Source: Sinotaia quadrata
Lineage: Eukaryota; Mollusca; Gastropoda; Architaenioglossa; Viviparidae
Assembly: GCA_028829895.1 (NCBI GenBank)
Contig: CM054181.1
Coordinates: 105,655,360 to 105,719,359, forward strand
Reading direction: 5' to 3'
Length of the DNA: 64,000 nucleotides
In this document: in pieces, positions 22,514-35,774 of the stretch
Position numbering within the stretch: position 1 is the stretch's first letter
How the letters are laid out: the number at the start of each line of letters is the position of its first letter
Made by a program: the position numbers and the translations under genes
The notes under the pieces: model-generated
What the model saw: only the letters and a program-made list of their open reading frames with translations
Told to the model about the DNA's origin: nothing
Databases searched by the model: none

Positions 22514-23323
<810 letters not shown>

Positions 23324-23443
23324 ATGTCGCATAGACAAGCACATGCACGCATGCATACATACAAATGCACACACATACACATGCATTCACACACGTGCAC
23401 ACATATGTACACTCACACACACACTCATGCACACGCGCTCGCG

Positions 23444-23506
<63 letters not shown>

Positions 23507-23523
23507 GCGCGCGCGCGCGCGCA
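23324..23523. repeat. CA-rich tract ending in (CA)n(GC)n
   Basis: Irregular ACACATGCA repeats pass into pure CA (about 23444-23504) and then AAGCGCGCGCGCGCGC. Alternating purine-pyrimidine throughout, a candidate Z-DNA former. Confidence 0.9.
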
Positions 23524-23956
23524 AATACGTGTATCATCGAAAACCTCGGTCGAACGCGCAGAGCTGGACGGAAGCAGGAAAGCAGACCGAGATCAAACCG
23601 CAAGAGCGCAGCAAAAGTCGTTGTCAATATCTGCCTCCATAGATTTGCCGGACACCAGAGATGTTTGTCTGTTTGTTGTCAGATTTACAGATATGCTTGC
23701 GATGATAATCCTCTCCAGATCGCTGGGCCACGTGCGCGCAAATATCATCGCATGTTTGCATCCGGCAGCGATCTGATGCCTAGAAGCAAAATGGTGTGTC
23801 GTATTATCTGCCAAAGCAAACATATCGTAGCGATGAAAATATTAACGAGTTTGCTCCCCTCCGTTACCTCCCCATGCCTACCACCTCCAGGAGCAGCGAC
23901 AGCATTATCCAGAGAGATCTATGACGTGTTGATGATTCGCAGGCCGAGACAAGCCT

Positions 23957-24480
23957 GAGAAATCATGGAGAGGAGAGTTTGTGAAATCATGGAGAGGAGA
24001 GTTTGTGAAATCATAGAGAGGAGAGTTTGTGAAATCATGGAGAGGAGAGTTTGTGAAATCATGGAGAGGAGAGTTTGTGAAATCATAGAGAGGAGAGTTT
24101 GTGAAATCATAGAGAGGAGAGTTTGTGAAATCATGCAAAGGAGGGTTTGTGAAATCATAGAGAGGAGAGTTGTGAAATCATGGAGAGGAGAGTTTGTGAA
24201 ATCATGGAGAGGAGAGTTTGTGAAATCATAGAGAGGAGAGTTTGTGAAATCATGGAGGAGAGTTTGTGAAATCATAGAGAGGAGAGTTTGTGAAATCATA
24301 GAGAGGAGAGTTTGTGAAATCATAGAGAGGAGAGTTTGTGAAATCATGCAAAGGAGGGTTTGTGAAATCATAGAGAGGAGAGTTGTGAAATCATGGAGAG
24401 GAGAGTTTGTGAAATCATGGAAAGAAGAGTTTGAGAAGTCCCGGAAAACAGAATTTGAGAAATCGTGTGATGGAGAACTT
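23957..24480. repeat. 24-bp minisatellite with higher-order copy
   Basis: About 20 units containing GAGAGGAGAGTTTGTGAAAT. A distinctive run (unit with ATGCAAAGG, then a unit lacking a T) occurs at 24133 and again at 24346, 213 bp apart, which shows duplication of a nine-unit block. Confidence 0.95.
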
Positions 24481-24689
24481 GAGAAAGAATACACTTTATG
24501 ATGATCAAAGGAACAAGTAAATAACTGGAAAAGGAAGTTTCAGGGAGCTCTCAAAGAAAATGTAACTATATATTTGTGCTTTCCAAAATGTTCTAGATTG
24601 AAAAAGATAACATATTTATTTTCAAATGGAAAAGAAAAAGGAAGTGTAGAATAAAGAAATGCGAAATTAAAATATAATATACTGAGTTT

Positions 24690-24730
24690 AAGAAAGAAAG
24701 AAAAATAGAAAGATAGAAAGACAGACAGAC

Positions 24731-24763
<33 letters not shown>

Positions 24764-24772
24764 CAAAGAAAC

Positions 24773-24807
<35 letters not shown>

Positions 24808-24896
24808 CAAAGAAACAAACAAAGAAACAAACAAAGAAAGAAGCAAACAAAGAAACAAAGAAAGAAACAAAGAAACAAAGAAAGCAAGAAAGAAAG
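24690..24896. repeat. (AAAG/AAAC)n microsatellite
   Basis: Mixed GAAA and CAAA tetranucleotides. ORFs across it are artefacts. Confidence 0.95.
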
Positions 24897-25469
24897 ATTA
24901 CTTTCAGACAACGTTAAACCAGAATCATTCATGTCAAGAATGAAAAAAAACCCCACTACTTGGAAACTATTTTTGTAAATGACAGGCATATACGAACGAC
25001 TACAGAATGGTTAAATGAGTAATCAACAGTATTCAAAATAAGATGTTTCATCAATGAACTTGTCATGAACTTTTTATTTATTTTACATTTTTTGCTTTGT
25101 CCACAAAGAATAGCAAAACCCCAAGGTATTTGGAGAAAATGGTCCGCGAATATTTTTCAGCGCGAGTGACTTGTTTGTTCGCGCTAAGATGCAATTTGAC
25201 TGGGCGTGTATGTGTTTTGAGCCAATATTTGGAAACAAAAAGTAAATTATGACAAGCAAGAGACTGCCGTAGTTCCTGGGGCTCCATCGATATTATGACA
25301 CGTTCGCCGTGCCATGAATGTGGAATCAGAGCATAAAACTCTTAATATTCAGATTTTATATATGTCCAACTGAGACTGTAGAAATGTGATAAATTCATTG
25401 CAACATCATTTTAGTATTTTATAAGAGTGACAAGGAGTTCAAAGTAACATAATATTAGAGAGAAGAGAG

Positions 25470-25471
<2 letters not shown>
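24897..25471. other. Non-coding, nothing recognised
   Basis: No credible gene or repeat seen. Confidence 0.5.

Positions 25472-25530
<59 letters not shown>
25472..25530. repeat. (CA)n microsatellite
   Basis: Pure CA dinucleotides, preceded by GAGAGAAGAGAGA. Confidence 0.97.
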
Positions 25531-25533
<3 letters not shown>

Positions 25534-25887
25534 TGTCTTCTATGGTAACTATGGTACCCATATTTCTCAGTGACTGGCAAAGTGTGATGAGACCTCCACT
25601 TGTATGAATTGACTGTGGAAAAGAATTTGCCTAAGAAGATGATATTCATTTCACAGTGATCAGTCTTTGTTCGCCTGGAACATTTTACAATTTATGCAAG
25701 ACATCAAATGAAAAATGTAATCTTTCTAGTAATGGCTCACAGAATTAATTTCTTTTAGATTGCCACACTTATACGTCTGAATGGCTTCAGCAAACAACTC
25801 GTGTAACTCTGGATCAGTGGCTGGCGGGGCAAAGTGCCGCTCAAGGTCATCTACCAAAACTGCTCCCACTCCCTTCGTATAATTTAC

Positions 25888-26212
25888 GATGTATGCGGTA
25901 CTCTTACCAATACATGCCCTAGAGATGTATGCGGTACTCTTACCAATACATGCCCTAGAGATGTATGCGGTACTCTTATCAATACATGCCCTAGAGATGT
26001 ATGCGGTACTCTTACCAATACGTGCCCTAGAGATGTATGCGGTACTCTTACCAATACATGCCCTAGAGATGTATGCGGTACTCTTATCAATACGTGCCCT
26101 AGAGATTATGCGGTACTCTTACCAATACATGCCCTAGAGATGTATGCGGTACTCTTATCAATACGTGCCCTAGAGATGTATGCGGTACTCTTATCAATAC
26201 GTGTCCTAGAGA
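25888..26212. repeat. 36-bp minisatellite, 9 copies
   Basis: Units share GATGTATGCGGTACTCTTA and CCCTAGA; variants alternate ACCAATACAT and ATCAATACGT. One unit (26104) is a base short. Confidence 0.96.
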
Positions 26213-26397
26213 GTGTCGCCTGGGGTCACTGCCGCTTTGTTTCGGCCTCCATCTTGCTTCATAGCCTCACTGGATGATGACGTATGGTACCTGAGAGAGA
26301 GAGAGAGAGTGTGTGTGGAGGATGAAGAATGTATGACCTTGTGTTGCACTAGTACTTGACGTCGGCTGGGTTAGAAATCTTGTCATTTGCATATACT

Positions 26398-26540
26398 CTT
26401 CGCAATCTGCAGATCAGATATGACTTGAACCATTACAGGGTTCTATCACTCTAGGTAATCTGCAAGTCAGATATTACTTGAACCATGAAAGGGCTGTATC
26501 ACTTTGTGATATGTAAATCAGGTATGGCTTGAACCATGAC
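26398..26540. repeat. ~62-bp diverged tandem repeat, 3 copies
   Basis: Units share AATCTGCAGATCAGATATGA-like and CTTGAACCAT words and lead directly into the 81-bp array, whose start (GACAGGACTCTGTCACTC) matches the end of this unit. The 81-bp array may have grown out of it. Confidence 0.75.
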
Positions 26541-26945
26541 AGGACTCTGTCACTCTATGTCTAGCACATTCTGAAGTATTAATACGCTAATTTGTCAGGG
26601 TAAGGAGTGTAATATTTGTAGAGGACTCTGTCACTCTATGTCTAGCACATTCTGAAGTATTAATACGCTAATTTGTCAGGGTAAGGAGTGTAATATTTGT
26701 AGAGGACTCTGTCACTCTATGTCTAGCACATTCTGAAGTATTAATACGCTAATTTGTCAGGGTAAGGAGTGTAATATTTGTAGAGGACTCTGTCACTCTA
26801 TGTCTAGCACATTCTGAAGTATTAATACGCTAATTTGTCAGGGTAAGGAGTGTAATATTTGTAGAGGACTCTGTCACTCTATGTCTAGCACATTCTGAAG
26901 TATTAATACGCTAATTTGTCAGGGTAAGGAGTGTATTTTGTAGAG
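26541..26945. repeat. 81-bp minisatellite, 5 near-identical copies
   Basis: Copies start at 26541, 26622, 26703, 26784 and 26865 with AGGACTCTGTCACTCTATGT. The first four read identical, indicating recent expansion. Confidence 0.97.
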
Positions 26946-27314
26946 GACAAGCAGAGAACGAAATGAAGAATCATCCATAGTGCAAAGGAGATCATTAACA
27001 ACTTTCACAAGCGCTGATTCTGTACTGTGGCAAGATTGACAGGTGGATTGAGAATTAAGTAATAGACTGAGAATTTAAACGGGATAAAATTGGGATAATA
27101 AATCTTTCTCTAAAATTTTTTGACACAAATGAGAGATTAGAAATAGACCGATATTGTTTCAAATAGCATTACAGCTAATGGTTCGTTTACAACTAAAGCG
27201 GTATAACAAAAGCTGGTTTCAATTATAGAGCAATATTAATCACATTCATAACTCTAGGAGTGTGGCGTCAAAGTATTCAAGAAACAGACGAAAGGATTGT
27301 TTTCGGGAACATAT

Positions 27315-27600
27315 CTTGATGATTGATCTTATGTAATCTCCAGTAGTGATTGATCTTATGTAGACTCCAGTAATAATTGATCTTCTGTAATCTCCAGTAA
27401 TGATACTCTTATGTAATTTCCAATAGTGATAATCTTATGTAATCTCCAATCATGATTGATCTTCTGCATCTCCAGTAAAAGAAAAATGATTTATCTTATG
27501 TAATTTCCAGTAGTGTGTAATCTTATATAACCTCCAGTAATGATTGATCTTACGTAATCTTCTGTAATGATTGATCTTGTTGTTTCCAGTAATGAACTCA
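27315..27600. repeat. ~27-bp degenerate minisatellite
   Basis: About ten units with TGATTGATCTTATGTAATCT and CCAGTAA. Confidence 0.88.
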
Positions 27601-28680
27601 ACTTATATATAATAGAGAGATATTGAAATTCTTTGTTAGAATGATATAAGTACATAAAATAACTTCTGATATTTTAATATATTTTACTAAAATTTGAAAA
27701 AATGATTGTTAAAAGTACTGTCACCCCGAAATGAACATTTAATTGTAGCAGTTGTCATGAAAGTAGAATATATTAATGATATGTTTTGCATACATTAAGA
27801 ATCTACTAATTCTTGTATTAACCACATGCCAAAGTATCACTATGGGAAGTATCAAACTTGTTTTCCTTCCACACCATATAAGAAGTGAACCGTTCTCAGA
27901 TGGAAAGACGTCGGTTCCGTCTCAAACGTTAGTGTTGCTTGTGCTCTTGGCGCGAATTAGGGGACAACTTTAATCATATTGTCAACACAAGGCTTTAAAA
28001 TTCGAGTTCTATTATTCAATTTGATGAAAAGATAATTTACACTTAATAGGAATTATTTAGTGTTTCATAAGAATTTATAAAATATTTGTGTTCTACTTTT
28101 TAATTTGATGAAAAGGCAATTTGCCCTTGAATTTGAATTGTATTGTTTCCTGTGAATACATACTCGAATTAGTGGTCTATAGCAATGGGCATGTGATTGT
28201 AAGTTTAGTGCCCTCTGAAAATTGTAATGAAGTACTCGTGTGAACAGCTTTAACTGGCAAGTACATGCTGCTGACAGTTCAAGAACTGTAAAATACGTGT
28301 TGTTGATAGCTGAAAAAAAAATCAGTATAAAATATGTCTGGACAGCTGAAGAATTAAAGGTGTAAAATATATATTCCTGAAAGCTGAACAGTTGAAAGTG
28401 TGGAATACACATTAGAGAATTTACAGGGATAAGTATGAAAGGTATGTGGTGAATAGCCATTCTATTTATAGGTCATAAATTCTCTGCTTATTGAAATCTT
28501 TCTAGTTGAAACGTCCGTCTTACCACTTTATGCATGACCACATGCACACGTCTGGAATTGCCTATGTGAACCATAATATGAGTCAGAACTTGTATCGGGG
28601 TCAAGTATTAGCCATCCAGTGAGATATCGAGGCAATTCTGTAGGCGTTCTAGGATGAACACATTGCACACTGATTATTTT
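27601..28680. other. Non-coding, nothing recognised
   Basis: AT-rich sequence. A 131-codon minus ORF (28065-28460) has no recognisable domain. Confidence 0.45.
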
Positions 28681-28688
28681 CTGTGGCT

Positions 28689-28730
28689 AATGATGATGAT
28701 GATCATCATCATCATCATCATCATCACCAC
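28689..28730. repeat. (GAT)n/(ATC)n inverted trinucleotide tract
   Basis: GATGATGATGAT switches to ATCATCATC, making a small self-complementary tract. Confidence 0.9.
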
Positions 28731-28867
28731 CATTAGTATTGACTATTTTTATGACTTTTTGTGTTTCTTGGTTGTGAAATTGTGTCTCGGAACCCCACCA
28801 GAATTTGGGGAGATCCAAAGTTTATGGGGAAAATGGGTTTTAGCTGTAGAGCAAGTGGGTGGCTTCC

Positions 28868-28882
28868 TTTTATTATTATTAT

Positions 28883-28924
<42 letters not shown>

Positions 28925-29055
28925 AAGTAGCAGCAGCTGCAACACTGGTGGTAGTTTTAGTAATATAATATCATCATATAATAGTAGTGATTGTATTAGT
29001 AATATCATATAGTAGTAGTTGTAGTATTAGTAATATATCATATAGTAGTAGTAAA
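28868..29055. repeat. (TAG)n-rich tract
   Basis: Pure TAG at about 28887-28923, then degenerate TAGTAGT and AGTAATATCATATAG repeats. Confidence 0.9.
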
Positions 29056-30039
29056 GCAATAGACATGAGATGAAGTAGTGTAGTGCATTAGCAGTAATAA
29101 TAACACGTCAAAAGAAACATTTCGTTTCATCTGACTGTGTGTGATGGGTCTAAAAAAAAAGTTTTTATCCCAAAGGAGATGAAAGTAAATGTTATTGTAA
29201 GAAACCTTTAAACATGCGTGTGTGGCTTTGGGCAAATTCCTCTTAGCAAGAGGCAAAATAACTTCTCGCCATTGACAGCCCAATTTAACTGCCCAATGTC
29301 ATAAAATAAGTTGGGATGGCTGCGAGGTATGGGCACAGATCTCGCATGGGTAAGTCATGGGGTGTGGTTCATACCCCAGGGAAGTACTGTGGTGCTTGGC
29401 GATTACTTTGTGACAGGTGCTCAGAGAGGTAACTATATTAAAAAAATAAACACTTTCTTTTCTATTTTAAAAATTATTATTGTCATCGTTATCTTGCTCA
29501 TCATTCTCAATCGTCATCATCGCTGTCGTCATCATCATCATTAATATTATCGTTATTTTATATTAATGACCTTTCCTACGACTTCAGTTGTCTGTTGGTT
29601 AGTTTAACTGTGAAATTCAGTTTGGAGAGCGTACCGGAAATTTGGAATATCCCAGGTTCTATGGTGGATATGGTCACTTCTGAAAAGTGCTTCTTTCAAC
29701 AGTGGGGCAAGTCTGTGATTTCCTGGCAATTTATTTAACACCCTCTTAGTCAGGCGTCATGTTCACCGGTGCTCCAATTACTGATATCACTTCTGCTCTT
29801 ACTTTGCATAGTCTCTGGATATCCTGGTATTTTTCAGTCTTTCCCCTTTATTTTGCTTTTAATTTATCTCATTTACTACAGCAACATCGAGAAGTGCTTC
29901 CTTTCTGTTAGACTTGTTGACCTTTTCAATGTCAATCTGTACCTATTTCAAAGTTCCTCAAATATTTAATTTCTTCTGTTTCAGGTACTGCAGCTTGTGG
30001 CTCTTGCGGCCAGCATTTTGATTCGATACTTCTCCCAGA

Positions 30040-30132
30040 TTAATCTGGAGGATTTCTGGCCACTATTGCAATTTCTGACATAGGTTAAATCTTTAGGATA
30101 ATTTGTACAATTATATTGTATCTATTGATACA
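30040..30132. repeat. Left part of a tandem array split by LTR copy C
   Basis: GGATTTCTGGCCACTATTGC followed by AATTTCTGACATAGGTTAAA, the same unit type as found right of copy C. Confidence 0.65.
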
Positions 30133-30137
30133 CATTC

Positions 30138-31772
30138 TGAGATGCCAACGTCACCTAGATAATAATAATAATTATTATTAATTAATCGTCCATAACTAAG
30201 TACAAGTGATGAGAATCTTAACTTATGTTATTAATAATTCTCCATCAGACACCACTCGTCTCTCTCACTTGGCGGATATGCAGGCACTGTAAATGTTTTC
30301 TCTCTATAACATTAAAGACAAACATTTACCATCACACAATATTTCTGTAGGTGAAAAACCTCTTACTAATGAGAAAGCAAATCCGTCTTTAATCTATATT
30401 TAGTGGGCCCCCATCCACCTACTTTCTTTTCAATAAGGTTATCAATGTGCATAAGAAGGTCAATAAATTTAACAATAAATTTGTTAAATCAACAATCAAA
30501 TTATATATAAGAAATACAATGAAATAAAACATTTCTTGACATCAATATTCCACGAAGCCACATTTCAATAATTTTCAATTTATACAGTCTTCATATAGCC
30601 TAAAGTACAATTCAACGATAGATGTCAATACAAATCATAAGATAGTTCTTATCACAGACAGAAATGGAGTTATTAGAGATAAGTTAAAATAATATCTGTG
30701 TAACGTTCTATAGATGAAGTCATAATTGTCTTTTTCACATGCTTTTCATATCAAAGTCATAAGTTTATATTGTTCACATCAATTCCACATGTTTCTCTCC
30801 TCATGTTGCAAAATACTGATCTGCTGCTATTCTCTGAAAGCTAACTTGGGTGCCAGTACCATCTCCTTAAAGCAGAACAACAATTGTAGCAATTTCCAGT
30901 AACTTCCTTGTACCAAAAATTGCTCAGTGTAGTCAGTATTCCTTATCACCATATATCAATGGAGAGTAGTGTATTCATTACACTTAACATTGCAGTAGAA
31001 TCTCCAAGTGTCTGCCATGGTCATAGTGGTTTATAATCAGTAAACCAGAAGATTCAGATAACACAAGGAAAGACTGCTTTGTCTCTGAGAAATATAACGA
31101 GGAAGCAAATGCTAACTTTCCAGTTAATCCCTTTTTAACTCCATTCTTTCCTACATTCAAGTCTCAAGTTTCCTGCAACAGTATTTATTAGCCCAATACA
31201 TGCACACAGCATAATAAATACAGCAAATCAATTTTACGAGCGCATTCACTAGAAACAATGTCAAGTATTTAGCTTACTACAATTAAGCATCATAGTTCAC
31301 AATCTGTAGAAATAACAGTCTACTCACATAATACATCTCTACATAAAACACAAGTATAACATGTCAATAGGAAAAATTCCCGAAATTTTTCTAAAAGTCC
31401 ATTCTCTCTCAATCAGTCAATTAACTCACCATTAAACTAATGGCCGCCTTTCAGACCAGACTTCTTGCCACACCAAATTCAAGTGATTAGACAATAGAAT
31501 TTTTTACAGCAGGTAAACTTTTGATTTCAGCCCACTGACTGGTCTTGTTCTTATATCTTAAATACTGGATAATAAAAAACTATTCATCTAGTTGGAATTG
31601 GTTTACGTTACATCAGCAATTTCCAGAATATTCTCAACTCGTTTACTTCCAACTTTGACACTTACAAAAATATCATCACAAGGAGTGCCCAAGTTCGGGC
31701 CACTTCGATAATTTAACAATTTATACAACAATTAAATCTAGAAATAAGGATAGGTAAATTTACTCTGCCACA
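30138..31772 (-). mobile_element. Solo LTR of the same family (copy C), inverted
   Basis: About 1635 bp, reverse orientation to copy B. On the + strand it begins TGAGATGCCAACGTCACC and ends TTTACTCTGCCACA. The flanks are cattc (30133-30137) and aattc (31773-31777), matching at four of five bases. It contains the conserved block with TCTCTCTCACTTGGCGGATAT. Both flanks belong to one older tandem array, so it inserted into that array. Confidence 0.72.
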
Positions 31773-31777
31773 AATTC

Positions 31778-32415
31778 ATTTGAAGGACCTTGGCCATTGT
31801 GTCTTTACAGGACTTTTAACCACTTTAATGGAATTTCTGACAGGTTTAATATTTAGAATTTTTGACCACTTCATTTTAGTTTCTGACAGGTTTATTTTTA
31901 GGATTTTAAAAATGTCTTTATTGTAATTTCTGATATACTTTAATCTTTACGATATTTTTACCACTTCATTGTAATTTATGACATAGATTCATTTGGAGTA
32001 CTTTGATCACTTTATTGTGCCTTGACACAGGTTCATCTACATTCTACAGGATTCCTTTTGCATCATTATTGTAATTTCTGACATAGATTCACCTGGAGGA
32101 AATTTATCACTTCACTGAACTCCCTGACATATATGAGAGGACATTCTACCACCTCACCTTAACACAGGATTTTATTTTATCACTTCAAAGTGTCTTGATA
32201 CAGATTTTTTTTATCACTTCATAGTGCCTTGACACAGTTGTTATCACTTCACAGTGCCTTGACACAGTTTTTATCACTTCATTGTGTCTTGACTGAGTTT
32301 TAAAAGAAATTCCTAGTGCCTTGACACAGTTTTTATCACTTCATAGTGCCTTCACACATATTTCTATCACTCCATAGTGCCTTGACACAGTTTATTTTTA
32401 TCACTTCATTGTGTC
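31778..32415. repeat. Degenerate ~65-bp and ~30-bp tandem repeats
   Basis: 31778-32185 has units with ATTGTAATTTCTGACATAG and CACTT. From about 32185 the array shortens to ~30-bp units with TTTTATCACTTCATAGTGCC and TTGACACAG. Confidence 0.75.
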
Positions 32416-32895
32416 TTATGATGCATTCTATTCCAGACTGATACTGACATTATAGTATTACATGTACTCTTGTGTCAATTTTACTCTTGTATAGTCGTCA
32501 CTTTGAATCCTTTTAAATATTCACGATTTTTGCATTAGGGAATTGTGTTATGTGTGCTTGTTCTTTCCTAAAATGATCAGGATTCATGTTTCGGCTTTTA
32601 AAACTATCTCTCAGTCATCTGTACTTCAACACTTTTGTTCACGCTTCGTCGGCTTGTCGCGCGTATTGGTCATGGAAAGGTTTCTGATGGCATTATTGAT
32701 ACCTGATTTTTTTTCTTTCTTTTGTCTCTTGCATGTTATTTTGTTCGTTTGTCATAGATGGCATATCCACCAAGTTCTAGTGTTTTTATCACTGGCTCAT
32801 CTGTGCTATTATTCCAAATGAATTCGGCAAATTCTTTGATTTCTCGAAATGCGACCTTAATTTTCCGGAGCTCCCTGATTGCATGCGTGTGTGCG

Positions 32896-32900
32896 TGCGC

Positions 32901-32942
<42 letters not shown>
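32896..32942. repeat. (TG)n microsatellite
   Basis: TG repeats preceded by GTGTGCGTGCGC. Confidence 0.95.
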
Positions 32943-32943
<1 letters not shown>

Positions 32944-34791
32944 TTTCGCTTCACCTCCAAACCTGTAAACATTTCGTCGATCAGACGTTCTCAGTTTTCT
33001 GGACTCGCCTTGGAGGGTTTAGCTTCTCCTCTCTGTATTCAGGGTTCTGACCCCACCTGGTGGACTGCCCAATATCGAAACATCCTAAAAGAGATTATAT
33101 CAGATATTTTTCTCTGAAGAATTAATTTCATATCCACTTCTTCGAGTACCCCGTCTTTCCTTAAGGTGTAAACAAGATCTCAGGATACTTGCTGTCTGGT
33201 GTATGTTTTATGCTTTGTGAACAGTTTATATTTATAATGATTAAGTGGTAGTACTGCTGTTATTATTGATCATGTTGTATGCTGTTAGTGATAAAGAGGG
33301 TGCTGTTGTTTAGAAACTTTCAATTTTGCATAGTGACCTATTTCTTTTCAAATAAAATTTGCTTTCCTCTCTGTACATAGTACACGTTCTAACACTACTT
33401 CAAACTGATTAACACCCTCTTCAAATTGATTAACACCCATTCAGAATGAATAATTCGATTTATACGGAGATTCAGAATCACTTCATAATCAGTTTCTTGA
33501 CATAGTTGTAGCCTAGCAATTACTCGGCGCTGCCACATAAATCTCTAACGCAACGAAACCTCACTGTAATGGTTTAGAAGCAGACTTGCACAGGGCTCGC
33601 TAAAACAAGGGAGGTAAATTCGTAAGCCACGCTTGCTTCCCGTACATCGAAAATGCTATTTGAATGGGGAAAATAGTTTGTATTACTTCCTTTGCATGGA
33701 AAATTAAATAAACGCATCAATTTAAGTAATATTAAAATATTTTATTTTATATCAGTGCATATACTAGTGTAAATTATGAATTCATTGAAATTAGCTAACT
33801 ATAAAGAATATTATAATTATGCTTTTAAAAATACCTTAAGTCTTAATAACCATTTTAAATCAGGGAAGACTCATTAAATGGCATGGCTTCCGTTCAATTA
33901 ATATGTTAATCCAAAACGTAATCCAAAAGAGAGTATTTTCTTCTTACATTTTCTGACCACATTTTTTTTCATGAGTATTTTCTTGTGACAGTTACTGTTT
34001 ACTTATTTTGTCAAGAGTATTTTCTTGTGAAAATAATTGCTTACTTATTTTCCCATTTTAATAATTCTGCGCTAATCTGCCCTTGATCGAATTTATCACA
34101 TAGTTCTGTTCTCTTCGCCTCAGTACCATGGTGTCTGTTACGAGAGACTAACACACATTAACTGGCAGTATAAACAGGCCTACGTTAAGTACATGTATAA
34201 TAATTTCAATGATTTGTCTATATTTCGATTATTGCCTGTTTAAAATAGGGACGCGCACGATAAGTATTGGTCTAGCTGCTGTTTTATTACTAGTTAAATT
34301 AGTACTTTTTCCAGCGGTTTGAAATTACTTTGTACGGCCAACAATGTAACATTATATATTATTCCTTATTTTCTTTGATGTAACAGCTAAACCACTGGTT
34401 TACAATTAGTGTCAAATCGAATTTAGAAATGGTGTATCTACATCACTCCATAATAATTCTTTAAGAATTAAATTTAAAAGGGCTTGATTATCTTAGAAGA
34501 TAACTCTCGATGACATTATCTGCTTAAAAGGCGAAATTATTTAGAGACTGCTTCAAACGTGTTACCATTTAAATTGTACCTTAATGTTGACAAAAGAACA
34601 CTTTCCAGTTACAGATGACAGGTACTTGATTGGAACATATTCTTAAATTAGTGTGTTAGCTTAGCTATACACGTTTTAAGTGTTTGCGAGTATATATTCT
34701 TAAAACAACAAAAATGAAGACTGTAAAAAGGTACTCTTATACTATTTTTTAAAAATCACATCAAGAAACTAAACTGGTACCAGATAATACG

Positions 34792-34793
<2 letters not shown>
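32943..34793. other. Non-coding, nothing recognised
   Basis: No domain-bearing ORF, RNA gene or known element seen. Only minor duplications, such as AACTGATTAACACC at about 33400-33440. Confidence 0.5.

Positions 34794-34855
<62 letters not shown>
34794..34855. repeat. (AC)n microsatellite
   Basis: Perfect AC tract of about 60 bp. Confidence 0.98.
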
Positions 34856-34856
<1 letters not shown>

Positions 34857-35415
34857 TTAATCATGTTAGTTACTTTAAGAAAACTTAGCCACAGAATACA
34901 TTACAGCAAATTAAAAACTTCCAGAGCCTCTGCCTTATCTTGTATTAATAATGCACTTTGCATGAAATATATATATAATAACTGGTTTGCAAACGTATTT
35001 AAGTTTCGCGCATTTCAGAAATGGTAAATAAATATATGTAAATAAACAAATTGTTGGAGAACAACCCGTTCTTAGTGTGGTTTCTTGATGCTTGAGCTAA
35101 CTGAACTCTAAAATTCAAGGATTATAGGTTGCCAATTTGGGTGTATTCATCTAAGCACATATTTTAGAATACTGTATTCAAATAAATTCTTTTCAAGCAA
35201 TCCATATGTGACTAGAAATTGTCCTGTTATCAGAATGAACATGTGATTTGGAATGATTAATCTTTGGATTATCTGCAAGAAAGTATTTCGATTGAGAGTT
35301 ACTTACCTTAGACAATCAAATCGTTCTCTTTTCTGCCATGAAAGCATTCAAAACTGTATTATTCTGAAGGTATAATATATTTGATTAGATTTTACTGAAA
35401 TCAGTGATAGATCTT

Positions 35416-35708
35416 GACTATTGCAATACATTCTATCCGATGTTCTTGTTGATGACGTATGATGTATGACTATTGCAATACATTCTATCCGATGTTCTTG
35501 TTGATGACGTATGATGTATGACTATTGCAATACATTCTATCCGATGTTCTTGTTGATGACGTATGATGTATGACTATTGCAATACATTCTATCCGATGTT
35601 CTTGTTGATGACGTATGATGTATGACTATTGCAATACATTCTATCCGATGTTCTTGTTGATGACGTATGATGTATGACTATTGCAATACATTCTATCCGC
35701 TGCTCTTG
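35416..35708. repeat. 52-bp minisatellite, 5-6 copies
   Basis: Copies start at 35416, 35468, 35520, 35572, 35624 and 35676 and share GACTATTGCAATACATTCTA. Internal copies read identical. Each has GATGACGTAT, a CRE-like half-site. Confidence 0.97.
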
Positions 35709-35774
35709 TTGATGACTTATGACGAAAGTAGAACATATTCATGGTAAGAGAGGTCAGTTGTCAAAAGTTCGTTG

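Noticed and set aside
23919..24494. 191-codon minus-strand ORF with repeated DFTNSP-type units
   Set aside because: 24-bp minisatellite read in frame; both strands are open.
24540..24989. 149-codon minus-strand hydrophobic ORF resembling a membrane protein
   Set aside because: Leu/Phe/Cys composition is the translation of GAAA/CAAA tetranucleotides.
25834..26277. 147-codon ORF with CGTLTNTCPRDV-type repeats
   Set aside because: 36-bp minisatellite; the minus strand and another + frame are open too.
29311..29440. tRNA-like A-box and B-box words (GGCTGCGAGGTATGGG, GTGGTTCATACCCC) followed by an A-rich stretch, suggesting a SINE
   Set aside because: The T-arm does not fold with the canonical 5-bp stem and 7-base loop, no target duplication was found and there is no second copy in the window.
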